DNA of 58,553 nucleotides from a virus: positions 1 to 58,553 of the IMG/VR virus record IMGVR_UViG_3300034018_002110. The stretch is one strand, 5' to 3'. This document shows positions 39,069-47,447 of this stretch, piece by piece. The position numbers and the translations under genes were made by a program. Under the pieces are notes generated by a model. The model made no database searches and had not been told where the DNA came from. It saw only the letters and a list, made by a program, of their open reading frames with translations. How positions within the stretch are numbered: the first letter of the stretch is position 1; each line of letters opens with the position of its first letter.

Positions 39069-39522
39069 AAAAATAAAGTTATTATTAGCATCAGCACTCT
39101 GCGTGATTGGTATTTTTGGTGAATCAGCATTTGATGCAATCAAAAATATAAGTCCAGCAAAAACTACAGTCAAAGTAGATGAGCCTTCAATAGAATATAA
39201 AACTCTGGTGCAGCCAGTGGTTGAAACGAGCTTCAGTTCTGAAGATTCAGATTTATTGTTTTATTTTTACTCAGAGATGGCTGACATAATAAACACAGAT
39301 AAAGAGTTTATTCAGACGACCGAGCAATTCAGAAAGTTTAATATGTTTGCTGGAGCATTATACTTTAACACAAAGTTAAAAGATAAATATGAAAATCTAG
39401 GCGAGGATATTGACAACGTTATTGTTCAGTCAATTGGTAAAGAAAGCGTATCGTTAGATAGCTCTAAACGTGAAAAGCTTGTTCAAACTTTAAATGCTTT
39501 ATCTTGGGGTGTCAAACAATGA
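39061..39522 (+). CDS. Exported protein, 153 aa
   Basis: Signal peptide-like start MNKKIKLLLASALCVIGIFG, then a helical body with a SLDSSKREKLVQTLNALS end. ATGA overlap with the next gene. Not recognised. Confidence 0.6.
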   Translation: MNKKIKLLLASALCVIGIFGESAFDAIKNISPAKTTVKVDEPSIEYKTLVQPVVETSFSSEDSDLLFYFYSEMADIINTDKEFIQTTEQFRKFNMFAGALYFNTKLKDKYENLGEDIDNVIVQSIGKESVSLDSSKREKLVQTLNALSWGVKQ

Positions 39523-39695
39523 TAGATGACATTCTCAAGGCGTTGCTCTCTAGAGTCGGCATAAAAGAAAAAGACATAGACAAAGCAAAAGAGCTTTTGG
39601 AAAAAGTTGAATTCACAATAAAAGACGGTAAAAAAGTAATGATAGTTCATATAGGTGAAGGAATTGAGCTTAGTGTTGTTCAAAAAGAAAACTGA
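39519..39695 (+). CDS. Small helical protein, 58 aa
   Basis: ATG 39519 overlaps the preceding stop. Helix DKAKELLEKVEF then strands VMIVHIGEGIELSVV. Last gene before a terminator. Not recognised. Confidence 0.6.
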   Translation: MIDDILKALLSRVGIKEKDIDKAKELLEKVEFTIKDGKKVMIVHIGEGIELSVVQKEN

Positions 39696-39697
39696 TA

Positions 39698-39738
39698 AAA
39701 CCCCTCCGTAATAATGTATTGCGGGGGGATTTTTTTTA
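39698..39738 (+). terminator. Rho-independent terminator
   Basis: AACCCCTCC pairs with GGGGGG-rich right arm ending in ATT, followed by a run of seven T residues. Confidence 0.8.
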
Positions 39739-39747
39739 GAAATTGTA

Positions 39748-39776
39748 CAGACAAATCACGCCTATCAGACTATAAT
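39748..39776 (+). promoter_or_regulatory. Promoter of the ribonucleotide reductase operon
   Basis: CAGACA (39748-39753, matching the GACA end of the -35 box), 17-bp spacer, TATAAT (39771-39776). It is 50 bp before the nrdA start. Confidence 0.7.
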
Positions 39777-39825
39777 AGATTACCCGATTGTGGTCACTAT
39801 TCAACTATTTAAAACAAGGAAGAAA

Positions 39826-41442
39826 ATGCAAGTTACAAAACGTAATGGAGATAAGGAAAATTTTTCTGTAGAAAAAATTCATAAGGTTCTTGAGTGGGCT
39901 ACCAAAGACATCAACGGTGTAAGTTTTTCTGAGGTAGAAATGAATGCTAATCTATCTCTTTACGACGGAATGTTAAGCTCAGAGATTCACCAGATTTTAA
40001 TTAAATCGGCAAATGATTTAATCTCAACGCAAAGTCCAAATTATCAGTATGTTGCGGCTAGACTGCTAAATATGCAACTGAGAAAAGAAGTATGGGGCTG
40101 CGGCGACATCCCAACGGACTTTACGCTGTTCCTACAAAGGAACGTAGACAATGGTATCTATCACGATTACCTTTTAAACAAATGGATCGATGATACTAAG
40201 CCAAATGATCCGTATCACAAGGTACGTAATCTTGGAATGTACATAAATCACTCTCGTGACGATTTTTTTACATACGCTGGATTACAACAACTGATTGATA
40301 AATATCTTGTCAAAAACAGAAGCACCGGTGTTATCTATGAAACACCTCAGTACGCCTATATGTGTATCGCTATGTGCCTGTTTGATTCGTTAGAGGGTGT
40401 AAAACGTGCCTACGATTGCTACTCTACGTTCAAGATCAACCTGCCTACTCCTATCATGGCTGGAGTCAGAACCAATACCCGTCAGTTTGCAAGCTGTGTT
40501 CTTGTTGACGTGAATGATGATATAGACGGTATTTTTTCTAGCATCCACGCTGTTGGCAAGTATACAGCCAGAAGAGCTGGTATCGGTCTAAATATAGGAA
40601 GAATCAGACCGATCAACTCTCCAATCAGAGGAGGAGAAGTTATTCACACTGGCGTCATTCCATTCCTAAAAAACTTCGAATCAGCAGTAAAATCTACAAG
40701 TCAAAATGGCCTAAGGGGAGGGTCAGCGACCGCCCATATTCCATTTTGGCACTACGAGATTGAAGATGTCTTGGTTCTTAAAAATAACGCTGGAACTGAC
40801 GATAACCGTGTGCGAAAATTAGACTACTCAATTCAATTTTGTAAATTATTTTATGATCGTCTGATTGCAAATCAAGATATCACCCTGTTTAGTCCTCATG
40901 AAGCAAAAGGATTATACGAAGCTTTTGGTGACAACAAGAAGTTTGAAGAGCTTTATTTAAAGTATGAAAATTCTAGATCTTTAAAGTTTAAGAAGAAGAT
41001 ATCAGCCAGAAAATTGGCAGAAATTTTTGCTCGCGAAAGACTTGAAACTGGTCGAATTTATTCAATGAATATTGACAATGCCAATGAGCATGGATCGTGG
41101 AATATACCATGCTATATGTCTAATTTATGCGTAACCGGAGATACATCCGTGATGGTTGACGTGGAAGGGCAATTGTGTACAATCTCTATGGAGGAGGTAG
41201 TGCAGCTAGTTGAATATGGCAAGGAAGTTAAAATTCTATCTTCAAAAGATGGTTTAGATAGCTTTGAATTGATATCTGACGCCGCAATGATGAATGAAAG
41301 TGCGGAAATTCTGGAGGTTACAGATCTAGAGTCTGGCTTTGTCGTAAAATGTACTCCAGATCATAAAATCTATACCAAAAACCGTGGATACGTAATGGCG
41401 AAAGACTTAGAAGAGACGGACGAATTGCAGATAATGGAATGA
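39826..41442 (+). CDS. nrdA: NrdA N-terminal part fused to N-intein
   Basis: AAGGAAGAAA precedes ATG 39826. Residues 1-434 are the N-terminal part of class Ia ribonucleotide reductase large subunit: an ATP-cone (QVTKRNGDKENFSVEKIH) and the catalytic domain with ASCVLVDVNDD, LNIGRIRPI, RGGSATAHIPFWHYEIEDVL and YSMNIDNANEHGSW. The extein ends at CYMSNL. Residues 435-538 are an N-terminal split intein. With the part at 42164, splicing would give a 755-aa NrdA, the normal length. Reduces nucleoside diphosphates to deoxy forms. Confidence 0.95.
   Translation: MQVTKRNGDKENFSVEKIHKVLEWATKDINGVSFSEVEMNANLSLYDGMLSSEIHQILIKSANDLISTQSPNYQYVAARLLNMQLRKEVWGCGDIPTDFTLFLQRNVDNGIYHDYLLNKWIDDTKPNDPYHKVRNLGMYINHSRDDFFTYAGLQQLIDKYLVKNRSTGVIYETPQYAYMCIAMCLFDSLEGVKRAYDCYSTFKINLPTPIMAGVRTNTRQFASCVLVDVNDDIDGIFSSIHAVGKYTARRAGIGLNIGRIRPINSPIRGGEVIHTGVIPFLKNFESAVKSTSQNGLRGGSATAHIPFWHYEIEDVLVLKNNAGTDDNRVRKLDYSIQFCKLFYDRLIANQDITLFSPHEAKGLYEAFGDNKKFEELYLKYENSRSLKFKKKISARKLAEIFARERLETGRIYSMNIDNANEHGSWNIPCYMSNLCVTGDTSVMVDVEGQLCTISMEEVVQLVEYGKEVKILSSKDGLDSFELISDAAMMNESAEILEVTDLESGFVVKCTPDHKIYTKNRGYVMAKDLEETDELQIME
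41128..41439 (+). other. N-terminal split intein, 104 aa
   Basis: It begins with Cys1 in CVTGDTSVMV (block A) and contains KCTPDHKIYT (block B, TxxH-like) before ending in a stop codon instead of reading into a C-terminal half. Length and ending (DLEETDELQIME) match known naturally split inteins in NrdA/NrdJ-type phage genes. Confidence 0.9.
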
Positions 41443-41493
41443 TTTGTGTATTATAGGATAGATAATTTCTATTCCTACATGCGGAGATTGATC

Positions 41494-42180
41494 ATGCTAC
41501 ACTACGTCTACAAAATTACCTTCAAAACGACGCTAAAGACATACATTGGTATGACCAGCAAGAGTCCAACAGAGCGAATACATAAACATTATCTGAACTC
41601 CATAGCTGGGATTGATAGTCACTTGTATAGAGCTATCCGATTGTATGGCATTTCTGATTGCCTATTTGAAACACTCTCCAAATGCGAGTCTCAGGAAGAG
41701 GCTCTACGATTGGAAAAAGAATTTATTAAAGAAAACGACTCTATCGCAAATGGATACAATGAAAGTCAAGGAGGAGTTGGTGGATGGTGCGTTCCAGATC
41801 ATAAGCTAAACCAATGGAAGCAGAAGATTTCAAAAAGGTCTAAAGGAAAGAAGAATCCTAATGCCAATGCCATTTCCAACGAAGAAATTCTTGAGTACGC
41901 TATGAGTTTTTTTAAGAGCAATGACAACCGTCTGATACGTGCTAGATGGACTGAATACTCGAAAGAAAACGGATTGCCACTAACATATACCAAGTATCGT
42001 TTTGGAGGAGGTTATCAAAACTTTTTAGAGTCATTCAAGAAATTTTTATCAAAAAACGGTATTGACCACAATAAAGATTCGTTCGCTCTGACTAAAGATG
42101 AAAGATACAACGAAGAAGTCAATTTAAAAATTAGTAACACTATTAAACAGAGAAACGAGAAAAATGCTAAAAATCAATAA
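41494..42180 (+). CDS. GIY-YIG homing endonuclease between intein halves
   Basis: GGAGATTGATC precedes ATG 41494. The GIY-YIG core has YVYKITFKTTLKTYIGMT (4-21, YVY and YIG), R28 in ERIHKHY, E75 in EKEFIKEN and N89 in GYNESQGG. The C-terminal part is Lys-rich and may bind DNA. It lies in the gap between the two split-intein genes, where a homing enzyme would spread the cassette. It overlaps the following gene by 17 nt. 228 aa. Confidence 0.85.
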   Translation: MLHYVYKITFKTTLKTYIGMTSKSPTERIHKHYLNSIAGIDSHLYRAIRLYGISDCLFETLSKCESQEEALRLEKEFIKENDSIANGYNESQGGVGGWCVPDHKLNQWKQKISKRSKGKKNPNANAISNEEILEYAMSFFKSNDNRLIRARWTEYSKENGLPLTYTKYRFGGGYQNFLESFKKFLSKNGIDHNKDSFALTKDERYNEEVNLKISNTIKQRNEKNAKNQ

Positions 42181-42262
42181 GCTTAATAATGTCGAAAAGG
42201 TATTTGACGTTACTGTTAAGCATAATCACAACTTTTATGCCAATGGGGTTTTGGTAAGCAAT
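42164..42262 (+). other. C-terminal split intein, 33 aa
   Basis: MLKINKLNNVEKVFDVTVKH has block F and NHNFYANGVLVSN block G, ending in His-free VSN with terminal Asn, followed by Cys+1 of the extein. It pairs with the half at 41128. Confidence 0.9.
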
Positions 42263-43228
42263 TGCCAAGAAATTATACACCCCACGGTTCCAATCGAATC
42301 CATAAGTGATCCAAAAGGTGAAATAGGTATCTGCATTTTATCGGCACTCAACCTGCTAGAGTTGAACAATGAGAAAGATATTGAATTAGCTTGCAGAATC
42401 GCCGTACAGACTTTGGATTCTGTGATAGAATATCAAGAGTATCCAATCTTGGCTGGCGAAACTTTCACAAAGAACAGACGTTCTCTTGGTATTGGAATCA
42501 CTAATTTAGCTGGTTTTCTAGCAAAGAATAAGCTATCTTATAACGATGAAGCTGCATTGAAACTTGTTCATGAAACGATGGAGCAAATACAATGGCATTT
42601 GATAAACGCTAGTTGTGAATTAGCTGAATCTCTTGGGCCTTGTCCAAAGTTTAAAGATACGAAATATTCTCAAGGCTTGCTACCAATTGATTGGTATAAG
42701 AAAACGGTCGATGAGCTTGTTGAACCTAAATACAATATGGACTGGGAGGGTTTACGTGAAAGAGTCAAGAAACATGGTCTTCGCAATTCTACTTTATCTG
42801 CTATTATGCCTTGCGAAAGTAGTTCTGTCATTCAAAACAGCACCAACGGAATAGAACCAGTCAGAAGCTTATTGATCCACAAAAAGGCCAAGAACGGTGT
42901 TCTCAAGCAGCTTGTTCCAAACTATCACAGTCGAAAGAATTACTACACAATAGCTTGGGACATAAAAGACAATAAGTCTATTCTTAATATAGCCGCCGTG
43001 ATTCAAAAGTTTGTTGACATGAGCATGAGCACTAATTTATATTACAATTATTCTCATTATGCAGATGGAAACATTCCTCTCAGCGTGTTGATCAAAGATC
43101 AGATTTACGGTTATAAATATGGTCTAAAAAACTTCTATTATGCCAATACTCCGGATGGAGACAAAGAACATAATGAGATGTTGGGAGAAGAAGAAGGGGG
43201 GTGTATCGGTGGAGCATGTAGCATTTAA
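42164..43228 (+). CDS. nrdA: C-intein fused to NrdA C-terminal part
   Basis: After the 33-residue C-intein, Cys+1 begins the C-extein CQEIIHPTVPIES with the NrdA motifs ICILSALNL, RRSLGIGITNLAGF, STLSAIMPCESSSVIQNSTN and the redox-active C-terminus GGCIGGACSI. The extein is 321 aa. GAGAAACGAGAAAA precedes the ATG. The last 20 nt overlap the next ORF. Confidence 0.95.
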   Translation: MLKINKLNNVEKVFDVTVKHNHNFYANGVLVSNCQEIIHPTVPIESISDPKGEIGICILSALNLLELNNEKDIELACRIAVQTLDSVIEYQEYPILAGETFTKNRRSLGIGITNLAGFLAKNKLSYNDEAALKLVHETMEQIQWHLINASCELAESLGPCPKFKDTKYSQGLLPIDWYKKTVDELVEPKYNMDWEGLRERVKKHGLRNSTLSAIMPCESSSVIQNSTNGIEPVRSLLIHKKAKNGVLKQLVPNYHSRKNYYTIAWDIKDNKSILNIAAVIQKFVDMSMSTNLYYNYSHYADGNIPLSVLIKDQIYGYKYGLKNFYYANTPDGDKEHNEMLGEEEGGCIGGACSI

Positions 43229-43877
43229 GTTCTGCGCCAGTTGTCAAGAGAATAAGTCCATTTTATGTTTTGGGAAAGATAGAAGGTCTAAAGACGGATT
43301 TAGAGGGCGTTGTAAAGACTGCCGAAAGGCAGAAACGTCTACCCCGGAACAAAAAGAAATGGCTAAAAAAAGAAGGAAGCGTTATGACAACTCAGAACAC
43401 GGCAAGGCAATAAAAGCTGAGTATAGTAGAACTGAAACGGCTAGAATTTTGTCTAGAGCCAGAAATAAAAAGTATTCTTCTAAGCCCGATGTCTTCGAGA
43501 GAAGAAAGGCTTACGAACGAGATAGATTCAGTAATAATCTCAATTACAGATTGATATCTAACTTGAGATCTAGGTTATACGGAGCACTGAAGGGGACCAC
43601 TAAATCGGACCATACCATGAGGCTGTTAGGATGTGATGTCAGCCAACTGTGGGAACATTTAGAATCTATGTTTCAAGAGGGAATGACAAAAGAAAACTAC
43701 GGAAAGTGGCATGTCGATCATATAAAACCCTGCGCCTCGTTCGACATGTATGATCCAGAGCAGCAAAAACAGTGTTTTCATTACAGCAATCTTCAACCAT
43801 TGTGGGCGGAAGATAACCTTATAAAAGGTATACGAACAACTAGTAACGCAAAGGATTTGAATGAAAACAATTTTTAA
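43209..43877 (+). CDS. Free-standing HNH endonuclease with zinc finger
   Basis: GTG 43209 starts inside the end of nrdA; the frame is open further upstream. FCASCQENKS and CKDCRKAE form a zinc-finger pair at the N-terminus, a basic linker follows, and WHVDHIKPCASFDM plus HYSNLQPLWAEDNLIKG is the HNH active site. Such genes are mobile nicking enzymes that insert beside nrd genes in phages. It overlaps nrdB by 17 nt. Confidence 0.85.
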   Translation: MEHVAFKFCASCQENKSILCFGKDRRSKDGFRGRCKDCRKAETSTPEQKEMAKKRRKRYDNSEHGKAIKAEYSRTETARILSRARNKKYSSKPDVFERRKAYERDRFSNNLNYRLISNLRSRLYGALKGTTKSDHTMRLLGCDVSQLWEHLESMFQEGMTKENYGKWHVDHIKPCASFDMYDPEQQKQCFHYSNLQPLWAEDNLIKGIRTTSNAKDLNENNF

Positions 43878-44934
43878 TCTCAAAAACGTTGACCCAATGA
43901 CTCAGCCATTGTTTCTTGGACAAGATCTTGGCGTACAAAGATATGACATCATCAAATATCCTATCTTCAAAGAGCTTGACAGCAAGCAAATGATGAACTT
44001 CTGGAGACCAGAAGAAATTGAACTAAAGAGAGACAGGGGAGATTTTAAGCAGATGAGTGACAATGAAAAATTCATTTTCACATCCAATCTTAAATATCAA
44101 ACAATGCTCGACAGTGTGATCTGCCGTGGAGTTCCAACCCTTCTTGAGTTTGTCACGAACACTGAGCTAGAGGCGTGTTTGATGACTTGGCAATTCTTTG
44201 AGAAAATTCACTCTCAAAGTTATAGCTACATTATTCAGAATGTATACTCTGACTCTTCAGAAGTTTTTGAAGGAATTTATGAAGATAAAGAGATTATTAA
44301 ACGTGCGAATACCGCTATCTCAGACTATAATAATCTGATGGGTATGGCGTGTTGTACAGATAAAAAGTCTGATATCAAAAAACAAATATACATGACTATC
44401 ATCAGTATAAATATTTTGGAGGCTATTCGTTTCTATGTCAGTTTTGTTTGTAGTTTTGCTTTTGCTGAAAACAAAAAGATGGCTGGAAACGCTGACATCA
44501 TCAAACTCATAAAGAGAGATGAAGCTCTGCATTTGATGAACACACAGCAAATCCTAAAGATTCTACACACGGAAGAATCAGAGGGTTTTATTCAAACTGC
44601 ATATGAATGCCGAGAAGCTGCCACAAAAATGTTTGAAAATGCAGCAAATGAAGAAAAAGAATGGGCGTCTTACTTGTTCAAAGATGGATCTATCATAGGT
44701 CTCAATGAAACCGTTCTGCATCAATACATTGATTGGCTATGTATGTCAAGAAGAAAGGCTATTGGTCTACCTTACGACAATGTTGGTAAAAACCCAGTGG
44801 CTGGATGGACTCAAGCTTGGATGCAAAGTGAAAGTGTTCAGGTCGCACCTCAAGAACACGAAATAACATCTTATAAGATTGGTGCAAGTAAAAACGATAT
44901 AGACAGCATGGATTTTGGAGATTTAGGATTATGA
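43861..44934 (+). CDS. nrdB: Ribonucleotide reductase small subunit
   Basis: Class Ia NrdB features: metal ligands in MLDSVICRG, TNTELEACLMTWQFFEKIHSQSY and KRDEALHLMNTQ, and radical-site surroundings. 357 aa, normal length. Its C-terminal tail (SMDFGDLGL) would bind NrdA. The next gene starts with an ATGA overlap. Confidence 0.95.
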   Translation: MKTIFNLKNVDPMTQPLFLGQDLGVQRYDIIKYPIFKELDSKQMMNFWRPEEIELKRDRGDFKQMSDNEKFIFTSNLKYQTMLDSVICRGVPTLLEFVTNTELEACLMTWQFFEKIHSQSYSYIIQNVYSDSSEVFEGIYEDKEIIKRANTAISDYNNLMGMACCTDKKSDIKKQIYMTIISINILEAIRFYVSFVCSFAFAENKKMAGNADIIKLIKRDEALHLMNTQQILKILHTEESEGFIQTAYECREAATKMFENAANEEKEWASYLFKDGSIIGLNETVLHQYIDWLCMSRRKAIGLPYDNVGKNPVAGWTQAWMQSESVQVAPQEHEITSYKIGASKNDIDSMDFGDLGL

Positions 44935-45266
44935 TTATCGATGAAGACAATAAAGATTGGTCTGTCCCATGTTATATTTCAAAGATTAAACAATGGCATT
45001 ATGACCGAAACCTTATAAAAGGAAGTACAGACAAAGATCAAACGTTGAAGCTACTGCAAGAGCTTGGAGAGCTTTCTGACAGCGTTTGCAAAGGAAAGAG
45101 TGTTGCGGACGACATTGGAGATATGATGGTCGTACTGATCAACATAGCAGAAAGGAACAATCTCTCTGTAGCACATTGCTTGGACGTTGCTTGGAACGAT
45201 ATCAAAGATAGAAAAGGAAAGATGATAGATGGAATTTTCGTAAAAGAGGAATTACAAGTAATTTAA
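44931..45266 (+). CDS. MazG-like nucleotide pyrophosphohydrolase
   Basis: The pattern QELGELSDSVCKG followed by DDIGDMMVVLINIAERNNLS and CLDVAWNDIKDRKGKM matches MazG-like helical NTPases, with Glu/Asp metal ligands in place. At 111 aa it is the one-domain phage type. It may cut dUTP or (p)ppGpp-linked nucleotides, in line with the nrd operon. Confidence 0.8.
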   Translation: MIIDEDNKDWSVPCYISKIKQWHYDRNLIKGSTDKDQTLKLLQELGELSDSVCKGKSVADDIGDMMVVLINIAERNNLSVAHCLDVAWNDIKDRKGKMIDGIFVKEELQVI

Positions 45267-45289
45267 AATCTTTCATAAAAGGCTATCAA

Positions 45290-45979
45290 ATGACAACAAG
45301 AAGAAGAAGACAAGATAATGTAGTCACCAAGAAAGTAACTTCTAAATCAACTCCCAAGATAACACCATTGGAAGCGAAAACAGACAATCAAAAAGATTAC
45401 ATCAGAGCTATCGTAGAGAATGATATTATCTTTTGCTCTGGACCTGCTGGTTGTGGCAAATCTTTTATCGCCGCTGGAATAGCAGCCGAACATTTGCACT
45501 CAGGATTGGCCAAGCAGGTTATCATAACAAGACCTCTTGTTTGCAGTGGAAAAGACATAGGGGCATTGCCCGGAGAAATGAGTGAAAAGATAGCACCATA
45601 TCTTTTGCCTATGGAAGAGAATCTAAAGTTTTTCCTAGGGCAAGCCTACTATGGTTATTACCTCAATGAAAAACAAATTCAATATAGACCTCTTGAGGTT
45701 ATGCGTGGAGCAACATTTCATGATGCATACATGATATTGGATGAAGCTCAGAATTGCACAGAAGATCAAATCAAGATGTTCGTGTCAAGAATGGGTAAAA
45801 ACTCTAAGGTTCTTATCAATGGAGATATCAATCAAGACGACCTAAAGGGTAAAAGCGGCTTGGCCAGATGCATCAACAAGCTTGAAAATATCGATAGCAT
45901 TGCAATCTGTAAACTTGGATACGAAGACATACAAAGGAATGGAATCATAGGAAGATTTTTGAGAGCATTGGAGAATTAA
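45290..45979 (+). CDS. phoH: PhoH-like ATPase
   Basis: Walker A GPAGCGKS (51-58), Walker B MILDEAQN (about 148-155) and a GDINQDD motif fit the PhoH-like family, often carried by phages. 229 aa. Predicted P-loop ATPase, possibly RNA helicase-linked. No membrane segment. Confidence 0.85.
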   Translation: MTTRRRRQDNVVTKKVTSKSTPKITPLEAKTDNQKDYIRAIVENDIIFCSGPAGCGKSFIAAGIAAEHLHSGLAKQVIITRPLVCSGKDIGALPGEMSEKIAPYLLPMEENLKFFLGQAYYGYYLNEKQIQYRPLEVMRGATFHDAYMILDEAQNCTEDQIKMFVSRMGKNSKVLINGDINQDDLKGKSGLARCINKLENIDSIAICKLGYEDIQRNGIIGRFLRALEN

Positions 45980-45982
45980 TTT

Positions 45983-46357
45983 ATGCCAACATATAGTTTT
46001 TGTTGCGAAGATTGTGCTGCAACAACTGAAATTGAATGCAGGGTCGCAGAGTATAAAGCCAAATCAAAAAAGGTTTCATGCTCAGTCTGCAATTCAAAGA
46101 ATGTATACAGAGATTTTAAGGCTGACAACGTTCAGGGTTCTGTGAAAAACGTAAATACCATAGGTCAATTGGCGGATAAAAACGCCAAGAAAAATAAAAC
46201 TAAAATCAGTGAAGCAAAGCATAAGCAAAAAGAATCTACAATTCAAGCGCCACAACCTTGGTATAAAAACAGTAAGTACGGATCTGCTACGCCCAAAGAA
46301 ATAAACAAAATGTCAACAGACCAAACAACTAAATACATAATGGAGGGGAAAAATTGA
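45983..46357 (+). CDS. FmdB-type zinc-ribbon protein
   Basis: MPTYSFCCEDC with CSVCNSKNV gives a zinc-ribbon like that of FmdB-family regulators. The remaining part is Lys-rich and disordered. 124 aa. Next gene starts at TTG with a GGAGGGGAAAAA site. Confidence 0.75.
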   Translation: MPTYSFCCEDCAATTEIECRVAEYKAKSKKVSCSVCNSKNVYRDFKADNVQGSVKNVNTIGQLADKNAKKNKTKISEAKHKQKESTIQAPQPWYKNSKYGSATPKEINKMSTDQTTKYIMEGKN

Positions 46358-46695
46358 AATACATCGACAGTCATTCAATTCCAAGTAAAGAAACTTCTAC
46401 AGTTCTTTTCAGCAAGACTGGAAATATCATAGAAGAAAAAGAATCAGATAAAGTTACACATCATGCAAAAATCCTACGAACCTTAGACCGAGAAGAACTA
46501 AGAGAAAGTTATCTCATCAGAGTTCATCAAGGCGCACTCTTCGATCCATATGGACCATACGGCAGAAGAGAAAGAACGCTTGACACAATGATGAGAAGGG
46601 TTTCTAAAAACACCTTTGATTTATACATAACATACTTGAAAACAAACAATACTATTTATTTAACAAAAGCTCAGAGAGGATTTTTAAATGACTAA
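46354..46695 (+). CDS. Hypothetical protein, 113 aa, TTG start
   Basis: TTG 46354 follows GGAGGGG. Charged helical protein with YLIRVHQGALFDPYGPYG. Overlaps the next gene by 8 nt. Not recognised. Confidence 0.6.
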   Translation: MKYIDSHSIPSKETSTVLFSKTGNIIEEKESDKVTHHAKILRTLDREELRESYLIRVHQGALFDPYGPYGRRERTLDTMMRRVSKNTFDLYITYLKTNNTIYLTKAQRGFLND

Positions 46696-47002
46696 AAAAG
46701 GACCGTTGGGCAAAGCAGAAAAGTTCTATGTTGACAATAACTTAGAAATGTCTATTGATTCTTTGTGCAAAGATCTAGACAGATCAAAGTCTACAATAGA
46801 AGGATATATAAAAAGTATAGTCATCAAAGAAACTACAAAAGCTGAAACATTGCTTTATCAGCAGTTTGCAAGAAACAACAAGGGGTCAACGGTGATGACG
46901 CCAAACGCATCAGAATTATCTGACTCAAAAAGATCTCAATCAACAAAGAAAATTTCAAGAGCTTCTTGCGTAGCAAAAATTAGGGAACAAAATGGACGAT
47001 GA
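46688..47002 (+). CDS. Small helix-turn-helix protein, 104 aa
   Basis: GPLGKAEKFYVDNNLEMSID with SLCKDLDRSKSTIEGYI forms a helix-turn-helix like small phage DNA-binding proteins (residues 4-41). The tail is Lys-rich and disordered. It may regulate transcription. Overlaps the next gene by 11 nt. Confidence 0.6.
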   Translation: MTKKGPLGKAEKFYVDNNLEMSIDSLCKDLDRSKSTIEGYIKSIVIKETTKAETLLYQQFARNNKGSTVMTPNASELSDSKRSQSTKKISRASCVAKIREQNGR

Positions 47003-47420
47003 AAAATGGGCAAAGTTTTATTCTTCAGACAAGAAGAATGTCAATAAGCTTTTCATTAAAGTCATGACATCTGATGGTGAGCATTTTTTCTTTTCAGATT
47101 ACGATCATTGGTTTTTAGTAAAAGAATATTGTGAAAAAAAAGAAGTCTTCATAAAAGATCTACACTTGCAATTCAGGTCCACGAAATGCATAATAGACAT
47201 TGGAAGTCCAGAGGCTGTCTACTTGGTTAGATCAGCGTGGGGGTCCATAGGAAGACCAACAAGAGATTTCTATACTGTGGGTCTACTGAAAGACGATGGG
47301 TATGTCCACAAGCAAATGTGGGTAGTCCCAGAGCTTCTCCTAGACAAAGAGTACGAAGACGATCTATCAGAATGTTTTGAGGAGGCATTGATTTACGATG
47401 ATAGAAACAGAATGTTTTGA
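46992..47420 (+). CDS. Hypothetical protein, 142 aa, ended by a tandem duplication
   Basis: Starts inside the previous gene. Mixed alpha/beta protein with FFSDYDHWFLVKEYC. Its last codons are written in the first copy of a perfect 40-bp tandem duplication and stop in the second copy, so the C-terminus has been changed recently. Not recognised. Confidence 0.6.
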   Translation: MDDEKWAKFYSSDKKNVNKLFIKVMTSDGEHFFFSDYDHWFLVKEYCEKKEVFIKDLHLQFRSTKCIIDIGSPEAVYLVRSAWGSIGRPTRDFYTVGLLKDDGYVHKQMWVVPELLLDKEYEDDLSECFEEALIYDDRNRMF

Positions 47421-47447
47421 GGAGGCATTGATTTACGATGATAGAAA
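47368..47447 (+). repeat. Perfect 40-bp tandem duplication
   Basis: 47368-47407 and 47408-47447 are identical over 40 bp. The second copy supplies the stop of the upstream gene and GAGGAGG as ribosome binding site for the gene at 47438. Confidence 0.9.

Noticed and set aside
47408-47447. Frameshift sequencing error rather than duplication
   Set aside because: The two copies are perfectly identical and both flanking genes stay open, so a real or assembly-level duplication is more likely than a base error.
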